Origin: Diphasiastrum complanatum
Lineage: Eukaryota; Streptophyta; Lycopodiopsida; Lycopodiales; Lycopodiaceae
Length of the DNA stretch: 64,000 nucleotides
Direction of reading: 5' to 3'
Assembly (NCBI GenBank): GCA_029204225.1
Contig: CM055092.1
Coordinates: 19,461,222-19,525,221 of the forward strand
Position numbers and translations under genes: made by a program
Shown: piece after piece, positions 46,440 through 57,031 of the stretch
Layout of the letters: every line of letters begins with the position of its first letter
Numbering within the stretch: position 1 is the first letter of the stretch
The notes under the pieces: generated by a model
The model's database searches: none
What the model was told of the DNA's origin: nothing
Seen by the model: the letters and a program-made list of their open reading frames with translations, nothing else

Positions 46440-47050
46440 ATTTCATAATTTTCAGAAATCTGACTCTTCATGTCTTTGATCAGCCTCAAAATTTTCTATC
46501 ACAAGGGAATCAGTTATGAAAATAGTCAATATCACAAAACCTTTTCCTACTCTTTTTATGTAGACATTACAGTCCAGTTGTGTAGGATTGAAGTCTAGAG
46601 ACTTCAAAAGACTATCGAGCTTCTTGTACCAATCTCGTGATGCCTGTTTTAGACCATAAATGCATCTTTGCAATTGACAAACATATTGTCGATTGTCGAG
46701 GTCTTCAAATCCTTCAGGCTACTTCATGAAGATTTTTTCCTCTAGATCTCCATGGAGAAAGGCTGTCTTCACATCAATCTGGTGAATTTACAGATTGTGT
46801 TGTGTGGCATATGCAAGGAGTACTCGTATGCTTGTCATCTTGACCATCGACAAATATGTGTCGAAATAATCAACACCATATCTTTGTGTGTAGACTTGTA
46901 ACGACCAACAGTGCCATCTGATTTCATTTTCTTCTTGTATACCCACTTGCAGTCGACGATCTTTTTGTTTTTTGACAGTGGCTCTAGTGTCCATGCCTCG
47001 TTTTGCCTCATCGACTCGATATCCTCTGACATTGTCTGCTTCAAGAATTC
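46440..47050 (-). pseudogene. pol: Copia element D reverse transcriptase
   Basis: The frame starts with MRQNEAWTLEPL and IVDCKWVYKKKMKSDG, the standard copia RT entry. It shifts and goes on with YGVDYFDTYLSMVKMTSIRVLL and then CIYGLKQASRDWYKKLD. The catalytic YVDD is degenerate: the corresponding stretch reads LTIFITDSLVI, so the two aspartates are not both present. Together with frame breaks at 46700-46900 the enzyme is dead. Confidence 0.85.
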
Positions 47051-48475
47051 TCCCTCTGGACTCTAGACAACTTCTTGATATGTTGTTGGCCCTTCAGTGA
47101 AACTGCAGTACTCAAATTGCGTGTCTTCGCTCCACTGAAGATTGTCAACGTAACGGTTTGGAGTTCTTCTTTGTCTTGTTGACCTTTTGGGTTCATTTCG
47201 TCACTGCTCAAACATTTCTTGTTCGTGGGAAAGATCTTCTACTTCCTGCTACTCTGGACTCTGTGGCTCAACATTCTGATTTGGCTTCTGTCCTCGATCT
47301 CTCTCTTGAATTGGCAACAGTGTGAAGATCTCATGGCCTCTTTCATATTTTAGTCCAGAGAATGTGGACTCATCGAACTTCACATCTCTATTCCAAACAA
47401 CCTTTTTCGTCATTGGGTTGTAGAGCCTTTACACTTGTGATCCGTTTGAGTACCCGACCATGATCGTTTGCTCTGACTTATCATGGAGCTTGCTTCTCTT
47501 TTCTTTTGGAATGTGCTTGTATGCTACACATCCAAACACACATACATATGATAGATCAGAGCTTCTACCTGTCCACATCTCATACGGTGTCTTATTTTCC
47601 AACGCTGTTGTTGTTGATTTGTTCTACAAATGTACAACTGCAGCTATTGTCTCAACCCAGAATTGACTTGGAAATTGAGTCTGTGCCATCATGCATCTGG
47701 CTCCTTTGACTAGCATCCCGTTTCTTCTTTTTGCGGCACCATTATATTCTAGTGTGTACGTAGGAGTGAACTGATGCTTGATCCCTTGTTCTTGGTAGAA
47801 TTTTGAAAATTCTTTGCTCTTGTACTCACCTCCATTGTCAGATCTAATGATCTGAATCTTCTTTGAGGTGTGTCTCTCTGCAAATGCCATGAACTTCTTG
47901 AAGGAATCAAACACTTCAAATTTCTTCTTTAGGTAGTAGATCGTAGTCATCCGACTGTAGTCATCTATGAACGTCAGGAAATACCTCGATCCTGAGAGCG
48001 AATCTATTTTCATCGATCCACATACATATGAGTGGATGAGCTCAAGAACTTCTTTGGCTCTTCTTCCCTCATGTGTCAGTGGATTCCGATGCTGTTTGCC
48101 TTTCTGACAAGCTTCATAGAACTCAGTATCGGGTCTTGATATCTTTAAACCTGTGACTATGTCTTTCTTACACATGTCATACAGGCTCCTCATGTTCAGA
48201 TGATACATTCTCCTATGCCAGAGCTGATCTTCATTCTCTGATGCATTTAATATGCTATCAGAGTTGCTGATTATCTTGGCTGGGTAGAGATTTCCTTCTC
48301 TGCATCCAACCATCAACAATTTGTTTGTAGTTTTCTCGATCATGTGGCATGTATTGCCATCGAACAAAATTCGAATTCCAAGATCTACCATCTTGGAGAC
48401 TGATAGCAGATCTTTTCTCAGTGAAGGCACGTAGAGTGCTCCTGGCAGCTCTGCTTGACCTGACAGTATTCACAA
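47051..48475 (-). pseudogene. int: Copia element D integrase with pre-integrase domain
   Basis: From about 48430 the frame reads LRKDLLSVSKMVDLGI, LWHRRMYHLNMRSLYDM and FYEACQKGKQHR. Where CxxC is expected, the zinc-binding residues are partly changed. The core has LIHSYVCGSM, with Tyr where the first catalytic Asp normally stands, and FIDDYSRMTTIYYLKKK. IRSDNGGEYKSKEF has an intact second Asp. YNGAAKRRN has Lys where the catalytic Glu normally stands. With two of three triad residues lost, the enzyme cannot be active. The C-terminal part to 47051 is decayed in several frames. Confidence 0.9.
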
Positions 48476-49474
48476 CTATAGAGTCCCGATTCCTTTGACA
48501 TCGTGTCTGCTCCCATCACCTAGAATCATTGCTCTGTTATTTTTGAGTTCTCTGAAGTCGATCAAGATTTTCTTGTTGCAGATGGTGTGTGATGTTGTTC
48601 CTAAATCAATGACTACATCGTAATCTTGTTCAGTGTAGCTCGTCGAAGCTTCATCAAGTATTGTGAAGGCTTCATCACCTCTATCTGCATCTTTGGATGA
48701 CTTTGCAACATTTGTTTTCTCAGTCTTGTTCTTTCTTTTTGGGTTGAATCTGCAATCGTATGCAGAGTGCCCCTTCTTCTTGCAATGCATGCAAGGTATT
48801 GCTGGATTGAACCAACATTTGTTGGCTGTATGGCCTAGTTTGTGACAGTGATCATAGGAAGAAGATTGTTGATTCAAGGACTTCGTCTTGTCGAATCTGG
48901 GTCTGTTCTTGTTTTTCTTCCTTCCTTTTGTGAAGAGAGCTTTCTCTTGATCACTTCTTCCTTCTCCTTCGTCCCTCATCAGTCTCTCATCAGCGACAAG
49001 ACTGATTTCTTTGTCGAATGTCATTTCTGGTAGATTCAGTATGAGCATTCTCAACGGCTGATAGGACATAGGTAGAGACTTCATAAAGTACATCAACTGT
49101 TGTGGTGCTGGGACCTGGTGCTCCTGTCTTGATGCAGCGAGTTTAGCAAAGATCGTTTTGATCTTCTCAACATGCCGGTCTAACTGGTTGTCATGCCATC
49201 GTATGGATTGCAGCTGATTGTGAAGATGCATCACTGAAGTTGCAGTCATTACTTCGTACTTCTATTTTAATCTTTCCCATGTTGCATGGCTGCTTTTGCA
49301 GTCTTCAATCTGCATGAGTAGATCTTCATTGATGGATGAAATGATGATTGCCATTGCATGCTCATCCTTTTTGATCCATTCAGCTCTCCTCGAGTCTCCC
49401 TCTGGAGGTTCGTTTCTCTCCTTTTTCTTTTCTACTCTATTCACGCACACTCTGTATGTATATTTTGATCCCAA
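48476..49474 (-). pseudogene. gag: Copia element D gag-protease
   Basis: The Gag part reads NEDLLMQIEDCKSSHATWERL, then a TAG at about 49260, then LHNQLQSIRWHDNQLDRHVEKI and LVADERLMRDE. The first zinc knuckle is YDHCHKLGHTANKC, with Tyr in place of the first Cys. The second, CMHCKKKGHSAYDC, is intact. The protease entry reads VVIDLGTTSHTIC, where copia proteases have D-S-G-A-[ST]-x-H, so Leu replaces Ser. ILGDGSRHDVKGIG follows to the stop. The open frame runs out of the LTR without a primer site, because the LTR end and leader are deleted. Confidence 0.9.
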
Positions 49475-49859
49475 AAAATAGTCTATATCTCCACTGTGTG
49501 GAGTTTACAAGATAGCTAAACATAGAATTACAAGAGTAGTTAACGCTAATCAACTAATTAGTTACTCTCCATTATTGCTAGTCATTTCATCTGGGTGTGA
49601 AGTTTAAGAGCTCACGCCCGTTGAGCTGCCAGCTAGCAGCGTGAAAGATTTTCTTTCGTTTTGTGTCATGTCATGTCTTTTTTGTTCTAGAGGCATGTTT
49701 GACTTTCGTGAATCATTCGACCTTCGAGTTTCACTTCGCTTCGTGTCTTAGAGTTTTTGAGGTACGTTGACTTTCGCGAATTGTTCGCCATTCGACCTTC
49801 ACTTCATGTCGCTTCGTTTCACGTCGCAGCAAAGTTGCAGGAGTTCACCATTTCTGACA
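49415..49859 (-). repeat. 5' LTR of copia element D, truncated
   Basis: It matches the outer 430 or so bases of 44813-45527 and ends with the same TTTCTGACA at 49859. The inner part corresponding to 44813-45090 and the primer site are missing, and gag sequence follows directly. Confidence 0.85.
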
Positions 49860-49980
49860 TGATGGAACTATGATTATAAGTCCATTTGTTGGATTAGAAA
49901 TCAAATTTGAGTGCAACACTGCAAGTGTGAGACCTTTGTGAGTTTCAAGTCAATCAAATCTATTTCTTATTTGTAGAAGT
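49860..49980 (+). other. Leader of copia element C, continued
   Basis: GATTATAAGTCCATTTGTTGG matches 44672 onward in the first leader unit. The stretch leads into the ATG of the element C gag. Confidence 0.75.
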
Positions 49981-49990
49981 CACTAGTAGA

Positions 49991-50680
49991 ATGGGATCTG
50001 CTGGAGCATACCTTCTAGAAGCTAGTGAGAGATTGAATTCTACAAATTATACTATTTGGAAGGTTAGGATGGAGTCACTTTTGGTGCTCCAAGACCTTTA
50101 TGAGTTTCTGATTGAGGATGAAGATGAACCTCTAGGTGCACAAGAATTAGTGAGATACAAAAGGAGATCTAGGCTAGCACTTCCCTATGTGAAAATGAAT
50201 GTGAGCAATGATTTTTTGAGGGAAGAAAGAGGCTTGGGAGTTATTTAAAATCAATCTATGAATCTAGTAACACTTCAAGAGTACTCATGCTTAGAAATCA
50301 GATTTTGCAAAGCATGAGGAGAAGTGAGGAGAGTGCACAGGATTATGTACTCAGAATCAAGTCCCTAAATAGGGAGTTGGCTTCCATTGGAGAGAAGATT
50401 TATAATGGAGATCTTGTACAAATTGTCCTTAATGGTCTAGAGATGACTTTGAAAATTTCGTCCAAAGTTTTGCCATCCAAGACACTTTGCCAAATGTAGA
50501 AAAACTCCACAGTGTATTAGTGGCTGAAGAGTGTAGGATGCTCCACACCAAGGCAAGAATGAGTTCATTGTCTTTGTAGGATGGAGATGAAAAAGCCAAT
50601 TTCTCATTCAAGGGCAAAAAGAAGACCAAAGGAAAGAAGAAGCATCCCAAGGAGGCCAAAGAGGAGGATGGTGGAATAGC
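49991..50680 (+). pseudogene. gag: Copia element C gag
   Basis: The ATG at 49991 starts GAYLLEASERLNSTNYTIWKVRM, the copia Gag N-terminal L-N-x-x-N-Y-x-x-W signature. LVLQDLYEFLIEDE and YKRRSRLALPYVKMNVSND follow. The frame breaks near 50248 and resumes with LRNQILQSMRRSEESAQDYVLRIKSLNRELASIGE, followed by VLNGLEMTLKISSKVL. It ends with a lysine-rich KGKKKTKGKKKHPKEAK. The zinc knuckle and everything downstream of Gag are missing. At 50680 the sequence passes into the segment also found in element A. Confidence 0.85.
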
Positions 50681-50850
50681 TACTGCACGAGAGTCTTCTG
50701 TAGAGCATCTCCAGAACACATTTTCATTCATCTATCCACCTTCAGATTACCATGTACAACAGTGTCAAATTTTTGAAAAATATGAGAAATCCATGACAAG
50801 TTAGAGGTGATTCCTACACCTCATTGCCATATTATTCTTTGAGCGCCTCT
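50680..50850 (+). repeat. Segment shared with element A (4322-4500)
   Basis: The reading continues in the Gag frame: ATARESSVEHL, NTFSFIYPPSDYHV, FEKYEKSM. The same peptide in element A suggests one element captured it from the other, or that both took it from a third source. Confidence 0.7.
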
Positions 50851-50999
50851 TCAGATGTTCCGAAACTTCAATCAAATTGCAAGCATTTGAATCCCAAACT
50901 CAAGCAGTCCCATGAATTAGACAACATAAAATTTTTTCTTAATAATTGATTTGGAGCTTAATAATAAACTTTTACCTCTTTTTGGCTCGTTTGCACCAT

Positions 51000-51350
51000 T
51001 GCCAGTTCTTTCATGTTTTAGGGAAAGTACTTGAGTTTGATTTTGTCGCGACCTCTTTCAAGGCGAAGTCCTCTAAGTTTGTCGCAACGAGATAACATAG
51101 AAAAAATTGGCATGGTGCTTACTAAACCTAAAGAAAGTATTCGCGACAGACGAATAAGATGGTTTAAAGATAGTTCTTTAGAGCATGCTTTACGGAAACA
51201 CAACAAACGACTGTAATGCACTAGAGCATCTGTCTGATCAGAGAGTAATTCATGAAATGCGTTAGAGATTGTTAGCATACTCAAGATCACTCACACTCAA
51301 TAGTGCGGAGAACAGAGATAAGAGAGAGTAACTCACAGAACTCTATTCCC
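51000..51350 (-). repeat. Dispersed repeat with 90-codon frame, inverted copy at 24355-24560
   Basis: The minus strand holds an open frame of 90 codons (51290-51018). It reads ISNAFHELLSDQTDALVHYS, LLCFRKACSKELSLNHLIRLSR and ends KIKLKYFP. The copy at 24355-24560 shows the first 45 codons with a stop. The repeated part ends near 51350. It abuts the NPF exon and may lie in its former intron. The function is unknown. Confidence 0.6.
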
Positions 51351-51404
51351 GTATGGGTAGTATCAAAATCCCAGCCTCGTCGCTTACATTGAAACACTAG
51401 CTGT

Positions 51405-51980
51405 TTGTTTATGTGCTTTGGCATACGAAAATGTACTAGTTCCAGTGATGCGCAGATTTTCAAGAAATCCACGGGGAATCACGATGCTACAGAGGCAAGG
51501 AGTAGGGCTCGTTTTATCCGTCCTGGCGGTTGTCGTTGCTGCGATGGTTGAGATCAAGCGCCTCCAGATAATTAAGCATCATGGATTAGAAAATGACACC
51601 ACAACGATAGTTCCTTTGAGTGTGTTTTGGCTGACACCTCCATTTATTCTGATAGGTGCATCTGAGGTTTTCACTTTCATAGGTCAATATGAGTTTTTCT
51701 ACGATCAAGCTCCTGAGGCGCTTCGAGGGATAGGCACTGTCTTGAACTTTCATGCTTTGCTATGGGTAGCTTCAGTAGCGGTTTGGTAAGTGCTGTGACC
51801 AGCATAACCAAGAGAGGCAACAACCCGGGCTGGATAGCAAACAATCTAAATAATGGACATCTGGACTATTTTTACTGGCTACTAGTGGTCCTTGCCACTC
51901 TCAACTTCCTTCTCTATCTAATGGCTGCACGATGGTATAAATATACGACATTTGAAAGTGTGATTGCAGCTGATTTGTAG
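51405..51980 (+). pseudogene. NRT1/PTR (NPF) family transporter, last exon, frameshifted
   Basis: The frame reads AYENVLVPVMRRFSRNPRGITMLQRQGVGL, cut here to its hallmark RNPRGITMLQR-x-G-x-G-L of the NPF proton-coupled transporters. A membrane segment (VLSVLAVVVAAMVEIKRL) follows, then FWLTPPFILIGASEVFTFIGQYEFFYDQAPEALR. Near 51757 one base is missing compared with the expected A-x-G-S-F-S-S. The reading then goes on in another frame: MGSFSSGLVSAVTSITK, NLNNGHLDYFYWLL and a final membrane segment, stopping at 51978. Only about the last 185 of roughly 550-600 residues are present. The transporters move nitrate, peptides or hormones across membranes. This copy cannot work. Confidence 0.85.
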
Positions 51981-52479
51981 TGAATGATGGTAGATGTGCG
52001 TCCTCAACTTTACAATAAGGACTTCCTAGGTACTTCCTTTCCTCTAGGTCAGGCGAGCCTCCAACCACCAAAGAAATGAGGATATCCAAGAGAAAATAAA
52101 AGTAATCGTGTCTCTCTGCTATTGGTGTTCTCAAGTGTGGCCCCATGGGGTAGACTTACAAATATAAAGGTCATTATATGTGATTTTCTTTTTTAAAAAC
52201 CTTAAGAGAAACATTTAAATATTCAAAAAAAATGTTAATTTGGTTATGAGTTATGCAATTTGGGTATTAATCACAATTATGTTGTATTGGAGAACAAATC
52301 CATGATGGATTATAGGTGAGATTATTGAGTTTGCGATTGATTTTGTACATGAGAAGGTTAGTTTTTATATTAGATGAAGGGATGTTAGATGTTATAAAAT
52401 GTGAAAGAGTTGAAGCTTTAACGTATACTTGAAATTTAGTTTTATTAGTATTACACTATATTTGATTATATATATTTTG

Positions 52480-52993
52480 TCAATGATAGTTAGTTACAAC
52501 ATAGATTACAAATATATGTTCTTCATTCATGATCAACGAATAAATTTGTCCATATGTGATCAAGTTGGGAGTTGTATAGAGCTGTTGCTTCTTTGAAAAA
52601 TATTTGTAGTCCATGGTTGGCCATGAAATTATGAAAAATATATCAATGTTTAAGTCGCCTATTATTGTCATAGGAGCATTTGTGGATATTGTTTGTAGTA
52701 TGTTGTGAAGAATTTGCAACAATGATTTGATATTTGTCTTTGAATGCTTGTATGTAACGGTTATGTGCATGTGGAATCGTGTGTCTTTGTTGAATATCGC
52801 ATGTGTTATTTCAATGCCATTGGTGTTGAATGTTGTGGCTTTGTGGAATATTTTGTGTCGGCTTGTAAATATTGCATAGCTGCTTGTTTGTTTTTGACGA
52901 CAGTGTTTTTTGTAAGCAAAGTATATCAGAATTCATTAAGTGGTCGCTATATTTTAGGTCATCGTGATATTTTTCTAAGGATATCATGTTCAA
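52480..52993 (-). pseudogene. Endonuclease/exonuclease/phosphatase domain remnant
   Basis: From 52993 the minus strand reads ISLEKYHDDLKYSDHLMNSDILCLQKTL. This resembles the S-L-x-K-H-x-x-D...D-I-x-C-L-Q-E-T start of APE-like endonucleases, with Lys instead of the catalytic Glu. After a break near 52790, TYKHSKTNIKSLL and APMTIIGDLNIDIF follow; GDxN is the second conserved motif. This arrangement is like the endonuclease linked to Helentron-type helicases in animals more than like plant LINEs, which usually have GDFN in another context. No helicase or RT is visible nearby. Confidence 0.5.
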
Positions 52994-52999
52994 AGAGTG

Positions 53000-53799
53000 T
53001 ATGATGAGGTGTGTGCTTACATAATAGTTAATGTCAGGAACAGTGATATCTGTAGAACAGTACAGTACAACAATACATCTTCTCTGCTAAGAAGGAAAGA
53101 AAGAAGAACTATTTCTACTCAAGAATAGGCAAAGACAGAACTTTTGCCCTTTCTCTCCTGCAGACAAGAACGGAATGAGAATGAAGAATGAGATAAGAAA
53201 GAAAACGTTCTGGTTCATATAGTTAAACACACAATCGTGCTCAGAGAAAAGAGCCTTGTAACTAACTTCGAAATGAGGCCCAATGATTGCTTAACAGGTG
53301 TCGATGACTGTTTCGGAGCCAATAGAGACAAGCTACATTGATAGGGAAGGTTGTAATGAATGCCCAATGCTAAACTGCCACGTTTTGAGTTCTGAGGATT
53401 AGCCAATGAGAAACTTCCAAGTGTCTTCTGCTAAGCCTTGTCCATTGTTGGCTGAGAGATATAGTGGAAAGAGTGTGCTGGTTGAGACATATCAACCTGT
53501 TGAAGACCATCCTCTACAAAAAGATTGCTAATTGTCGTCAATGGTCATCTTGAAGATAAACCAATCACGTAACTGTAGGTTGAACTAACTCTAGTTCAAA
53601 ATAGGAAGTGTACTGGAGGTCGGAAGAGTTAATGTTGCTTTCCACAAGAATGTGTGAACAACCCGCTGAAGAGTACCCCGACATGAAAAGAGAGCCCATT
53701 TAGACCCCACCCAGGGTCGAAATCAGCATATCGATCCCCTGTCATGATTGCTCAGGTTCGGAATTTCCCGAAGGCATGAAAGCTGCAAATCGATTTAGA
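53000..53799. other. No gene seen
   Basis: A stretch starting TGTCAGGAACAGTGATA at 53032 has LTR-like character, but no second copy or primer site was found. Confidence 0.35.
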
Positions 53800-53940
53800 A
53801 CTATGGGGGGGGGAGGGAGGTCCTGCTCCGAGGCCTTTCCGCCCCGGAAGAGGGCGCGCCCGAGGGCGGAGGCCCGAGGGCGCACGGTCTTTTGCGGGCG
53901 GAATGGCCGAGGAGCCGGCCCTTCCCTTCCGTGAATTCCG
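53800..53940. other. GC-rich island
   Basis: About 140 bases are very GC-rich, with a run of nine G at 53806 and words such as GGGCGCGCCC, GAGGGCGGAGGCCCGAGGGCG and GGGCGGAATGGCCG. The surroundings are AT-rich. No gene is visible. Confidence 0.8.
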
Positions 53941-53980
53941 TTTTTACAATTTTTTTTTCTTTTCTTTTTTATGTAAATTT

Positions 53981-54022
53981 TTTTTTACACGCACCTTTCG
54001 GGCGGAAGGTGCATGTAAAAAA
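53981..54022. repeat. 17-base inverted repeat (hairpin)
   Basis: TTTTTTACACGCACCTT (53981-53997) and AAGGTGCATGTAAAAAA (54006-54022) pair with one mismatch, with a CGGGCGG-containing 8-base loop. It follows the GC-rich island directly. Confidence 0.8.
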
Positions 54023-54944
54023 CGTAAATTTTTGTCATAAAAAAATTTGTCCCACGGATTAAGTTTGTAAGGCATCACCATTTCCTTTGTAAAAATTTAA
54101 AAACTGATGATTTGACGGAGTCGATTTAGCAACAATAAACAGTCGTTGAAGAGCGCGATGTTGAAAAACTGCTTAACAGATGCACTGAGAGCCGAGTGGT
54201 TCAATTAACTGATTTGAGGACCGAATCTGAAGAAGCTCGTATTGATTCGTGAAGATCGACATAGCAATACTATAGACCAGTATTGTTTGTGGATCGACGG
54301 CTGCTCAGGGTCGGCATAGGTGTTGCAGGGTCGATGTAAGATATGCATGAGGATCGACGTGTTGAAAGTCGGACTGCTGCAGATGATCGATTCAGTTCCT
54401 GGTGCGCCGCAGGTGAGAACATGAGGAGGGTGAGATCGATTCAGAATTGATTACTAAAATGCAGAATGCTGAGCAGTGTCCCGGTGCTATGTGAAAGATT
54501 GAAGTGCGCTTCAAAATGTACAACCGCCCTTCAGAATGCCATACGATGGATTGAAGACCCTCCTGCCTTAAGAAACAAAGGTACAAGAAAATGTCTTTGT
54601 ATGACTCTAGTTGAGCCCTTAGGATATGTACATGCCTTACAAGCATAAACACTATCTCAGAAGGTACTAGAAAACATAAAGGTTGAGTCTCTCATGTTTA
54701 TTGAGAATTCAACTCGAAGACCATGAAAGTCGAGATAAATTGCTAAAGGTTAGGATAGCTGAACGTATTAGCCTGGCCTTTAGAAAGTTCATCATAAACC
54801 ATAGAATCGAGCTATTTGGATAACTGCTCAAACATTCACTGAACTTGATATGTTGAGCTTGGAATACAGGGTCTGCCTTGACATATCCTCAACATAAGTT
54901 GTCTTTACAAATGGATATGATCTTGTAATTTAAAGGTTGGCCTA
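54023..54944. other. No gene seen
   Basis: GATCGAC words recur at 54245-54400. No frame resembles a known protein until the integrase end at 54945. Confidence 0.4.
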
Positions 54945-57022
54945 GCTTTAGAGGTGTGGACAGGCTCTAAGCCCTATGTGAAGAACCTAAGAGTGTTCAG
55001 ATGCATTGCCTATGCGCAGATCCCAAAAGACACGAGGAAGAAATTGGACTTCCAAGGTCTCAAGACCATCCTGATTGGATATACTTATCTGATAATACAT
55101 ACAAGCTGTATGATCCTGATACCCAGCAAATCTTGTATAGTAGGGATACAGTCTTTATCGAGGATCAGTTCGTCGACATCGAAGGCAAGGATATTGTTCT
55201 AGGAGAACCTTCATCACATGCCATTGACAAGACTGTCCGAGAGACTGGCTCAGGTGTGTCCATTGTTGATCCACTTTTTGACAGCTAATCAGACGAAGAT
55301 GTTGCTGCTATCCAGCAACAAGTTCTAGGAGTGGTTCATCAGTCGAATCCTCCCAGAAGATCAAGCCGAGTGTGCACACGGCCCACAAGGTATACTCCTG
55401 AGTCTGCATGTCTCTTGATATAGGAATCGACGACAGTCGAAGAGGCACTCAGTCAGCCAGACTCTGATCTCTGGAGAGAAGCTATGGACAGAGAGTATCC
55501 CTCTCTGATCAAGAACCAGACATGGTCACTAGTCAAAGCACCTATTGGCTACAATATCATTGATTGCAAATGGATCTTCAAGATCAAATACAATGCCAAT
55601 GGAGCAATTGATTGTAGGAAGGCAAGACTGGTAGCACGAGGATTCACTCAAATTCCCAACGTCAACTACAGCGAGACTTTCAGTCCAGTATTCAAACATT
55701 CGTCAATCCGAGCCCTCTTGTCTTATATTGCAGCTGCCGACCTCGAAGTACATCAACTTGATGTATAAACAACTGAATGGAGTTATACAAGAAGACATCT
55801 ACATTCTGGAGTTATACAAGAAGACATCTACAAGGATACGTTCTGGAAGTTATGAAGAATCATGTCTGTAAAGGCCATAAGGCACTTTACGACTTGAAAC
55901 AATCTGCCAGAGCTTGGTTTCAGAGGATCAACACATTCCTCATCGAACAAGGATTCCAACCAAGCACTGCTGATTGCAACATCTATTACAAGTCAGTGCA
56001 GTAATCCTTCATTATCATCACCTTATACATGGATGATACGTTGCTTTTTAGCAACAATACCAATTTGGTTAAGGATTCTAAGTAGATGCTATTTTCAGAG
56101 TTTGACATGACTGATCTGGGCGAAGCTCACTTTTGTCTAGGCATTCAGATCCACAGAGATAGAGCGAGATGACTGATCTACATCACTCAACAAAGGTATC
56201 TGCACAATGTTCTTAACAGATACAATCTAATGAATTGTAAGTTTGCTCACTCACCGATGGATCCAGACCTACATTTGTCAAAGGACCAATGTTTCCATAC
56301 CAAGCAGAAAGAGGAGCAGATGAGAGAGTATCCTTATCGATCGATACTTGGATCTCTCATGTATGCAATGGTCTGTACAACATCAGACATCTATTTTGCA
56401 GTAAGCTCACTCAGCCAATATATGGCTAATCCTGGCATTACCCATTGGAAGGCTCTCATAAGTGTCATGAGGTATATTCGAACTACCATGGACCAATGCA
56501 TCTGCTATGGAGAATTCAGCAATGACAATCTTCATCAGCTCAGTGAATACTCTGATGCAAGCTGGGGAGGAGATGTAGACAATTGTAAGTCTACATCTAG
56601 ATTTACATTCTTCTTCAACGACGGTCCTATCTCATTAAACAGTCATAAGCAAACCTCTATCGCACTTTCTTCTACAGAAGCAGAATACATTGCTGCTTCT
56701 CAATCTATTAAGAAAGCATTTTGGTTGAAAAATTTACTGTCAGACATTAATTTGTATCAATACAACCCCACAATTTTATTATGTGATAATCAGAGTGCTA
56801 TTGCCTTATTGGCCAACCCTATATTTCACTCTAGGAGTAAGCACATTGAAATCAGATATCACTACATCAGGGGCAAGGTTCTCAACAAGGAGGTGAGCTT
56901 AACGTACTGCAGAACGCTGGACATGGTTGCAGATATATTCACGAAGGCATTAAGTGTTAATGCACACAACAAATTTTGTGCATTGCTTAGTCTGAAGATC
57001 AAGGAATTCACGGATCCAGATT
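54945..57022 (+). pseudogene. pol: Copia element E pol: integrase end, RT and RNase H
   Basis: The reading begins at the end of integrase: VWTGSKPYVKNLRVFRCIAYAQIPKDTRKKLDF. After a shift comes NTYKLYDPDTQQILYSRDTVFIE. The RT follows from about 55430: WREAMDREYPSLIKNQTWSLV, IDCKWIFKIKYNANG, ARLVARGFTQIPNVNYSETFSPV. A 29-base tandem duplication (55778 and 55807) shifts the frame. HKALYDLKQSARAWF and the catalytic TLYMDDTLLFS (YMDD at 56025-56036) then appear. RNase H (56230-57024) is a clean 264-codon frame with YSDASWGGD, LSSTEAEYIAASQ, LLCDNQSAIALL and HYIRGKVL, ending at the polypurine tract. TAG/TAA/TGA codons near 56003, 56083 and 56170 break the RT. Confidence 0.9.
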
Positions 57023-57031
57023 AAGGGGGGG
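57023..57031 (+). other. Polypurine tract of copia element E
   Basis: AAGGGGGGG lies between the stop of RNase H and the TGTTGG that starts the LTR. It overlaps the usual position of the plus-strand primer. Confidence 0.85.
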
